Below, in pieces: positions 58,144 through 64,000 of a stretch of 64,000 nucleotides of DNA; the stretch's first letter is position 1, and every line of letters begins with the position of its first letter. The position numbers and the translations under genes are program-made. The notes under the pieces are model-generated. The model was not told the origin of the DNA. It did not search any database and worked only from the letters and a program-made list of their open reading frames with translations. The DNA comes from Okeania sp034190295 (GTDB taxonomy: Bacteria; Cyanobacteriota; Cyanobacteriia; Cyanobacteriales; Microcoleaceae): contig JAXHSW010000001.1 in NCBI GenBank assembly GCA_034190295.1, positions 1-64,000 of the forward strand, written 5' to 3'.

Positions 58144-58746
58144 ATGCTTGATTCAACAAAAAATATTACCAACAAAATCCAAGACAATTATCTTCGCTTT
58201 GAACAGTATTTCACGAAAATTGATGTAGCGAAAGAGAGTATTAAACTCATCCTAAATGACCTAAAAACAATCAAAAAAATAGATGTTTTTGGAACAAATC
58301 AGCTTCATTTTATAGAACCTTCTTGTGGAGAAGGAGTTTTTATAAAAGAGTTGAAAAGAATTAATGAAAACATTAAAATAACAGGTATAGATATAGACTC
58401 TATTTATCAACAAGCGATTGTCTTTAATTTTTTAGACGCTGACAAAAATGTATTAAATATTAAAGAAGATGAAATCACTGTATTTTTTGGTTGTCCACCA
58501 TCTTATTTAACAAAAGAATTTATACAACACTGTGAAACTATTACTAAAAATTCAATCACATATTTTCTTTTAGAAGAAAACCAACTTAGAGAATGTATTA
58601 AAAGTAAATTAATTGTGTTCAGTAAAATATTGAAAAATTTCGGACATAATGCTTTTTTACTTAGAAATATAGATTACACAACCCAAGGTGCATATTTGTT
58701 GACAAGGATAATATTTACACCTGATAGACAAAATGATTTTTCATAA
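58144..58746 (+). CDS. SAM methyltransferase-like protein with altered NPPY motif
   Basis: 200 aa. SAM motif I-like FIEPSCGEGVF (about 59-69) and acidic motif II-like ITGIDIDS suggest a class I methyltransferase of the adenine-N6 type. The expected (N/D)PP(Y/F) motif reads CPPSY in VFFGCPPSYLTKEF. The remaining fold is short. Either an inactive or altered-specificity enzyme, or a different substrate class. No restriction gene nearby. Confidence 0.6.
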   Translation: MLDSTKNITNKIQDNYLRFEQYFTKIDVAKESIKLILNDLKTIKKIDVFGTNQLHFIEPSCGEGVFIKELKRINENIKITGIDIDSIYQQAIVFNFLDADKNVLNIKEDEITVFFGCPPSYLTKEFIQHCETITKNSITYFLLEENQLRECIKSKLIVFSKILKNFGHNAFLLRNIDYTTQGAYLLTRIIFTPDRQNDFS

Positions 58747-58843
58747 AACCAGGCTAAAATGATAATTAAAATTTTATTCAAAATAGAAAATAAATCTACT
58801 GTATAGAGATTTTTTTAGACATTTTTTTGAGACAAAATCTCCT

Positions 58844-59732
58844 ATGATATTTAAGATTAAAGACTCTCAAATTACATCTACAGAAGAATTTAAAACAGCA
58901 GGATACTTTTTGCAATAAAATTTTCTTTCTCAGACAGAATGCGATTCCTTATTACAACTAATTACCGACGATCGCCAGAAAAATTCTATTCCTAAAATTT
59001 ATCGCAATATTAAACCCATACCCTTAAGTTATTTTGTTATAGATGGAAAAATAATTAAGTCTCAGATTCCAGAAATTCAAAAACTATACGAAACTGTGAA
59101 TCTAGTTATTAATAACGTAACAGATAGACAATTTTTTCCTTTAAAAGATATTCAAGTAAGGTGCAATATTAATATTACTGAAAAAGGAGGTACATATCTA
59201 TCACAGCTTTCTTATATTTGAACAAAGCTGATGGAGGAGAAATTGAATTTTATCCCAACTATAGAATTATCTTACCTAAAGCTAAATTTTCTAGATTTCA
59301 GAGTGTGATAGACCGGATACAACAATTGAGTTTTTTTGTCACACCTTTGGAAAACAAATTATTATTAAACCTCAGCCTGGTCTACTGTTAGTTATGGCTG
59401 GCAATAAATGTCTACATAGCGTTCATCCATTCAATAATTGATAATTGATAATGGATAATTGATAATTACCTCTCCCTAAAAACGGATAGGATTGAATAAA
59501 AGGAAAAAATTTATTTTTTTCCCCTTGAAAGGGGAGGCTTCAAGGCGCGAATTATTTAATTATTTATTTATTTATTTAATTATTTAATTCTTCGGTAAGA
59601 GAAAAGAGGGAGCGAATTAATATTGTTATGGCTTACGATTTACCTAATGCTAGTTTTGTAGTTAAAGACCAACTGAATACTTATTTATATAGTTCAGAAG
59701 ACGTTTTAAATACAGACCCAAATTACTCTTAA
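58844..59732 (+). pseudogene. 2OG-Fe(II) oxygenase gene broken by stop, frameshifts and an R1 element
   Basis: From ATG 58844: MIFKIKDSQITSTEEFKTAG then YFLQ*NFLSQTECDSLLQLI, continuing to ITEKGGTYL. After a frameshift it reads LYLNKADGGEIEFYP and PGLLLVMAGNKCLHSVHP (iron-ligand region). R1 (59431-59598) interrupts, after which the frame resumes as RINIVMAYDLPNASF to DPNYS and a stop. The halves fit one prolyl-4-hydroxylase-like oxygenase. Confidence 0.75.
59431..59598 (+). mobile_element. R1 element inside the oxygenase gene
   Basis: Full R1: TTCAATAATT(GATAATT), ACCTCTCCC, GGATAGGATTGA, CCCCTTGAAAGGGGAGG, (TTATTTA)n, TTCTTCGGTAA. Both flanks are oxygenase coding sequence, so R1 behaves as an inserted unit with these ends. 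Confidence 0.8.
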
Positions 59733-59761
59733 ATCTGCTAATTATCAACAAAAATTAAAAT

Positions 59762-59860
59762 AAATATAGCAATTCCTATACTGGTAAGGTACACGCATTT
59801 GTTTGTTTTAAGGAATAGAATATAAAGAAAGATAGGTGTACCTCATTGGTCAGAAAAATG
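59762..59860. repeat. MITE family E element
   Basis: TAGCAATTCC...GGTAAGGTACAC and GTGTACCTCATTGG inverted pair. No gene in 59733-60072. Confidence 0.5.
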
Positions 59861-60072
59861 CAATAAATAGAGATAAAATTATCATTATTTTACTCTATTT
59901 TTGATTCTCTATATCCTAAATAGGTTGCGACAAATCAAAAAGTAGAAAAAAAAACTGAAACTCCCGCCTGTTGCCTGTTGCCTAAAAACGGTAAGATTTT
60001 TATACACGAATAAAATAGGATTGCTATAGTTACTAACGAATATCTGAAATTTTGATTATACTGATAACTGAA

Positions 60073-60174
60073 ATGACAATGAAACCTAATCCAATTCCAC
60101 CCAAACCAGGTCAAGAATCAGTTTGGGATTATCCACGTCCACCTCGTTTAGAAGATACAGATAAATCTAGCTGA
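60073..60174 (+). pseudogene. Truncated DUF427-type protein
   Basis: 33 codons, MTMKPNPIPPKPGQESVWDY then PRPPRLEDTDKSS*, the N-terminal signature (PGQESVWDYPRPPRLE) of DUF427 proteins without the rest of the domain. The sequence after the stop does not continue the fold. Confidence 0.6.
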
Positions 60175-60273
60175 ACCCTAAAGATTATGAAGTACCATAT
60201 TTATAAAAAAACGGAACTAATGAAAAATTGTGAATCTAATCAATAATCAAAGCCAGAGGAAAAAAGAGACAAA

Positions 60274-60730
60274 ATGATGATGAATAATTTAGAAAAATCG
60301 GCGATCGCCAACTTGTTCTCAGGTCCAAAACTCAAGCTCGTCAAACTTAATGAGCAAGAATATATGGAGGGACTAATTGCCGATCGCAGTCACCATAATG
60401 AACAAGAAATAATGCTTGAAGCTACATTTCAGGCATTGGATTTTATCAAAATCATAAGGGTCTAAAACCCCGCCTTTTAAGGCGCAATATTTTTAGAGCG
60501 GGGCTTAAATCCCCTACTTCCCCTCCTGGGAGGGGCTAGGGGTGGGTACACTTGCTGACTTGCAGACTTGCAGACTTGCAGACTTCGTTAAAGTTGGTGC
60601 TAATACGACATATTTTTATCCTTCCCAATTACAAGTATTGCTAGATTATTTGAGCAGCAATTCGCAAAAGTTGGAGGGTGGAGAAATTATGATTCCGAAT
60701 TCTGTAAGCCTTTATTATTTTCAAAAGTAG
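60274..60730 (+). pseudogene. Unknown gene split by a repeat
   Basis: 60274-60447 reads MMMNNLEKSAIANLFSGPKL and on to EATFQALDFIK. A CATAAGGGTCTAAAACC...TTTTAAGGCG repeat plus GACTTGCA octamers (60448-60588) follows. Then a frame resumes, DFVKVGANTTYFYPSQLQVL to IPNSVSLYYFQK*. The halves look like one gene of about 100 residues interrupted by the repeat. Family not recognised. Confidence 0.5.
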
Positions 60731-60844
60731 AAGGAAGAAGAAATAAAAAAGGAACTAAGAAAAATTAAAATAACTATAGAAGCCTAAATTATTGTTGCCG
60801 AGCCAGATTTTATAAGTAATTTTCAAGAGAAATGGAGTAAATTT

Positions 60845-61060
60845 ATGTTTGTCAAAGGAATCAAAAAAGGTAAAATTATTGAGTTATTGGAGGAGGTAGA
60901 TTTTCCCGATAATCAAGAAGTTTTAGTAGAAATTAAAAAGGTAGGTGATTTTTGGTCAGCTTTACAAGATTTTAGGGCAAGGGTAGATTTAGAAAGTATT
61001 GATGATGATTCTTTTGAGAATTTACGGGATAAGTCACCGGGGAGAATGGTTGATTTATGA
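60845..61060 (+). CDS. Antitoxin of a VapBC-type pair
   Basis: 71 aa (MFVKGIKKGKIIELLEEVDF...FENLRDKSPGRMVDL), a short acidic protein with a beta-strand-like N-terminus, typical of cyanobacterial PIN-toxin antitoxins. Its stop overlaps the toxin start (ATGA, 61057-61060), the usual translational coupling. The toxin partner is broken. Confidence 0.75.
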   Translation: MFVKGIKKGKIIELLEEVDFPDNQEVLVEIKKVGDFWSALQDFRARVDLESIDDDSFENLRDKSPGRMVDL

Positions 61061-61476
61061 CACTGAAATATTTATTGGATACAAATGTTTTATCTGAAGT
61101 TAAACGCCCTTAACCTAATCAGAAAGTGATGGAAAAACTAAGGTTATGTAAACTGGAAATAGCAACCGCTACTGTGGTTATCCATGAATTATTGTATGGA
61201 TGTTTCCGACTTCCTGAGTCTAAAAAACGCCAAGATTTGGAAGATTATATAAATAATGTAATTTTAGCACAGTTACCTTTATTTGATTATGATTTAAAAT
61301 CCGCTCAATATCACGGACAGGAAAGAGCAAGGTTATCTAAATTGGGTAAAACTCCCGCTTTTGCTGATGGTCAAGTTGCTTCTATTGCTTTTACTAATAA
61401 CTTAGTCTTAGTGACTAATAATGTTTCTGATTTTCAAGATTTTGACGGTCTGAAAATAGAAAATTGGTTTGATTAA
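61057..61476 (+). pseudogene. vapC: VapC-type PIN-domain toxin with premature stop
   Basis: From ATG 61057: MTLKYLLDTNVLSEVKRP, then TAA (61111-61113, codon 19), then PNQKVMEKL, and an otherwise intact PIN domain with ATVVIHELLYG, TPAFADGQVASIAF and LVTNNVSDFQDF. The first acidic catalytic residue (D8 of LLDTN) precedes the stop. A restart at about 61126 would lack it, so the ribonuclease is probably dead. Confidence 0.8.
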
Positions 61477-61626
61477 TTATGAAAGTGGGGGTCATTTCAG
61501 TTATCAGTTTTTAGTTGTGACTTATGAACGAGTAGAAAAAGACGAAAATAGGATTGATTCAAGAAATTAATAATTGACAAGAGATTATCAATTTAGAAGC
61601 AGATAATTAATAAGGGAAAATTAAAG

Positions 61627-62925
61627 CTATTCGTTAATCAATCTATGAATCAAACTATGCCACATTAAACCAACAAGAATTAACCCTAAACCAACTAACC
61701 AAATTTGCTGTTCTACCCAAAAAGCTAAAAACAAACAAGCAGCTAAACCTACCCAACCTAACCACTTAGGATAAAGTCTTTCTTCAGGAGAAAGTTTCAG
61801 AGCAGCAAAATTAGTAATAGCATAATAAATCAGAACATTAAAAGCACTAAAAGACCAAGTAGTTTTCACATCACCAATTAAAACCAAAAAAGCGATCGCT
61901 ATTCCCACCACTATCACAGCAATATAAGGAGTAGTTTGCTCGCTATTCAATCTAGCAACAACTCTCGGTACATCTCGCCGCCGCCCCATTGCCAACAAAA
62001 CCCTCGACAAACCCAAAATTAAATTTAACAACACTCCCAACATTGCCGTCACAGCAGCAATAGCAATTAACTTCGGAATTACAGGAACACCTAAACCTCC
62101 TACTCTAGCAATAACTTCCAGAGGAGCAGCTAAACTAACATCCGCTGTAGATAATTTATTAATAACTTCGTGACCAACCACCACAGTAACCACAGCGATC
62201 GATATATATAACAAACAGGTGATGAGCATCGTTAGAGCGATCGCTCTGGGAATAGTACGTCGTGGCTCCTTAACTTCCTCCCCCAAAGTTGCTATACGAC
62301 CATAACCAGTATAAGCAACAAACATTAAAGCAGCAGCTTGAAGCAAAGATGCTATAGATTTATCCCCAGGAAAAAAAGGCGTTAAATTTTCCCATCCAGA
62401 TGAGGCAACTTGAGGCACCCCTGCCAAAATAAACACAACCAGAGAAAATAACGTTATCGAAACAATAATAATGTTAGTAAAATTAGAACGACGAATTCCA
62501 CTTAACACAACTATTGTTAGTAAAACCACAGCAGTTAAAGCAGTCAACACCAACCAAATTTGATTATTAACACCAAAAGCATTCAACAAATAACCAGCAA
62601 AACCCAAAGCAGCAGTTGCAGCAGAAGCACTTTTCGCCAAGAGAAACATCCATCCCGCGATGAAACCCAACCAATGATTCAAATATTTATAACCATACTC
62701 ATAAGTACCGCCACTCACAGGATGACTTGCTGCTAACTGGGCGCTGTTAAGACCATTGCAGATAGCAACAACAGCAGCGATCGCCACCGCAATAATTACC
62801 GATGGACCCGAAATACTAGCAGCAATACCAATACTGACAAATACTCCAGTACCCACAATTGAACCTAAACCCATGAGGGTAGCGCCGAACACACCAATTT
62901 CTCGTTTTAGTTTAGATGTAGACAT
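61627..62925 (-). CDS. APC-family amino-acid permease
   Basis: 432 aa from ATG 62925 (MSTSKLKREIGVFGATLMGLGSIVGTGVFVSIGIAAS, the APC opening helix). The longer open frame (to 62985) is made of CCCTGTT heptamers and is unlikely coding. About twelve transmembrane helices; the motif GGTYEYGYKYLNHWLGFIAGW is typical of amino-acid/polyamine transporters. Inner membrane; substrate unknown. Confidence 0.9.
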   Translation of the reverse strand: MSTSKLKREIGVFGATLMGLGSIVGTGVFVSIGIAASISGPSVIIAVAIAAVVAICNGLNSAQLAASHPVSGGTYEYGYKYLNHWLGFIAGWMFLLAKSASAATAALGFAGYLLNAFGVNNQIWLVLTALTAVVLLTIVVLSGIRRSNFTNIIIVSITLFSLVVFILAGVPQVASSGWENLTPFFPGDKSIASLLQAAALMFVAYTGYGRIATLGEEVKEPRRTIPRAIALTMLITCLLYISIAVVTVVVGHEVINKLSTADVSLAAPLEVIARVGGLGVPVIPKLIAIAAVTAMLGVLLNLILGLSRVLLAMGRRRDVPRVVARLNSEQTTPYIAVIVVGIAIAFLVLIGDVKTTWSFSAFNVLIYYAITNFAALKLSPEERLYPKWLGWVGLAACLFLAFWVEQQIWLVGLGLILVGLMWHSLIHRLINE

Positions 62926-62939
62926 TTCAGTTATAGCGC

Positions 62940-62968
62940 TAGGGAACAGGGAACAGGGAACAGGGAAT
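62940..62968. repeat. GGGAACA heptamer array
   Basis: Four 7-mers just before the permease start. Confidence 0.85.
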
Positions 62969-63046
62969 AGAGTTATCATTGACATGAAAACTGCTGTAAG
63001 TAAACATATCCTATATCAAATCTCAAGGCAAGAATTTAACTTCTGA

Positions 63047-63141
63047 CAGGACTTAGGCAAAATATGAAAATGTACGCCACCTGTAAGGACAAACAGCCGT
63101 TTGCCCCTACTAGATATGTTGGTTCTGCGTAAGTCCCGATT
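63047..63141. repeat. MITE family B copy
   Basis: Ends CAGGACTTAGGCAAA and TTCTGCGTAAGTCCCG, with a GCCGTTTGCCCCTAC block inside; diverged relative of 10131-10252. Confidence 0.65.
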
Positions 63142-63187
63142 AAGTTGGTATGAGAGGCGATCGCTCTGTATAAGAACTTTTTAACCC

Positions 63188-64000
63188 TTAGACAAACTTA
63201 AAGTAGTCTTCACCAATATCGAGTCTAGAAACCGAAAATCCTTTGATAATTCCAATCAAATCCTCTGTTCCGTCAGAAGCAATGTAGTAGATACCCGTGC
63301 CTGTAGGCAACCCTTCCCGACGAGAAACTTTTTCAAGCATATAATCACTTTCATCACCTAGCAATTGGATAACGTCTCTTTTACGGCTAAAGTCATTAAT
63401 TACAGCATAATCGTTTTTGCCGTTGCCAAAGTAAAAAGGCAAGTTGTCCTCATCCTCAAAAAAGTCATCATCATCCTCATCCTTATCCTCAAAAAAGTCA
63501 TCATCATCCTCAAAGGTGGCTCCAAGAACAAAAATATCGTTACCGCTACCACCTGTGAGAGCATCAACTTTATCATTTCCTCGAAATTCAGCATCAGGAT
63601 CGATGCCTATGAGAATGTCGTCTCCACTACCACCTTGAATTTTGTCATCACCAGTACCCCCAACCAGTGTATCGTCACCGCTATTGCCAGATAGTCTATC
63701 ATCGTCTTCTCCTCCAAAGAGGATATCGTCATCTCTACCTCCCTTTAGGTTATCATTAAGTTCCCCACCAACTAAAAAATCTTGACCTTTTCCACCATCT
63801 AGCCGATCTTTGCCATTTCCACCATCAAGGAAATCTCGATCATTTCCGCCTTTGAGCCTATCGTTGCCATCTCCACCATCAAGGAAATCATCACCATCGT
63901 TACCGGATAAATTGTCTTTGCCATCCCCGCCATCAAGGAAATCGTCACCATCTCCGCCTCCAAGCCTATCGTTACCTTCATCACCTATAAGCTCGTCACT
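63188..64000 (-). CDS. RTX-type calcium-binding repeat protein (C-terminal part)
   Basis: Minus-strand frame open to the window edge, 270 codons visible. At least ten hemolysin-type nonapeptides GGxGxDxLx (GGDGDDFLD, GGDGNDRLK, GGNGKDRLD) form a calcium beta-roll. An acidic duplicated block (EDDDDFFEDKDEDDDDFFEDED) follows, then a C-terminal domain (FYFGNGKNDYAVINDFSRKRDVIQLLG) typical of secreted RTX proteins. Probably exported by a type I system. The N-terminus lies beyond 64000. Confidence 0.9.
   Translation of the reverse strand, partial: SDELIGDEGNDRLGGGDGDDFLDGGDGKDNLSGNDGDDFLDGGDGNDRLKGGNDRDFLDGGNGKDRLDGGKGQDFLVGGELNDNLKGGRDDDILFGGEDDDRLSGNSGDDTLVGGTGDDKIQGGSGDDILIGIDPDAEFRGNDKVDALTGGSGNDIFVLGATFEDDDDFFEDKDEDDDDFFEDEDNLPFYFGNGKNDYAVINDFSRKRDVIQLLGDESDYMLEKVSRREGLPTGTGIYYIASDGTEDLIGIIKGFSVSRLDIGEDYFKFV

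Noticed and set aside
63365..63984. Several ORFs on both strands over the repeat protein
   Set aside because: Out-of-frame readings of GATGATGAT and RTX repeats; the continuous minus-strand frame is the real one.

Overview
The window comes from a filamentous cyanobacterium. It encodes HetR, two PatX-type peptides, a high-light-inducible protein, PetM, Ycf39, NblR-like and RodZ-like proteins, and it carries GCGATCGC-type palindromes. The DNA is AT-rich, only about half of it is coding, and the intergenic spaces are full of heptanucleotide repeats and small palindromic elements. This resembles Trichodesmium/Okeania-type Oscillatoriales; that placement is inference. Two runs of exactly 100 N mark assembly gaps.

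Layout. 0-2.5 kb: minus-strand cysC plus an SLBB polysaccharide-export gene. 2.6-6.3 kb: the most notable locus, two tandem copies of a small secreted-peptide gene ending in HRGSGR (patX family), directly upstream of an intact hetR whose peptide-binding residues are all present. The duplicated unit carries its own upstream region with a 20-bp palindrome, and hetR has an NtcA-like promoter match. 6.3-16.3 kb: gene remnants, a peptide-type substrate-binding lipoprotein, flavin reductase, MIF-like tautomerase, Gfo/Idh oxidoreductase, a dead tnpB, proB and a RodZ-like gene. 16.3-24.3 kb: mostly repeats, with a DUF3611 protein, an HLIP, a small membrane protein, tRNA-Leu(CAA) and an M48 protease. 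24.4-37.4 kb: murA, ald, an IS630 relic, tRNA-Leu(CAG), trmH, lpdA, trpC, DUF5340, an alanine-glyoxylate-type aminotransferase and DUF2949. 39-46 kb: DUF192, NblR-like regulator, NAD kinase, ycf39, petM, pdxA and a winged-helix-like protein. 47.6-50.6 kb: a truncated P-loop ATPase followed by a tandem array (137-bp and 89-bp units) whose units still look like the 3' end of a gene. 50.6-58.7 kb: prolyl oligopeptidase, the TIGR02587/TIGR02588 pair, an EgtD plus OvoA-like EgtB thiohistidine pair, and a methyltransferase-like protein. 58.8-61.5 kb: a graveyard of genes broken by repeats or stops (2OG-Fe(II) oxygenase, DUF427, an unknown gene, VapC). 61.6-64 kb: an APC permease and the 3' end of an RTX-type calcium-binding protein.

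The likely functional centre is the patX-patX-hetR locus: a secreted inhibitor precursor made in two diverged copies beside its HetR receptor. The second theme is unusually dense small-repeat activity. Elements are found inside genes, inside each other with a target-site duplication, as the source of a start codon, and possibly as amplified gene ends.
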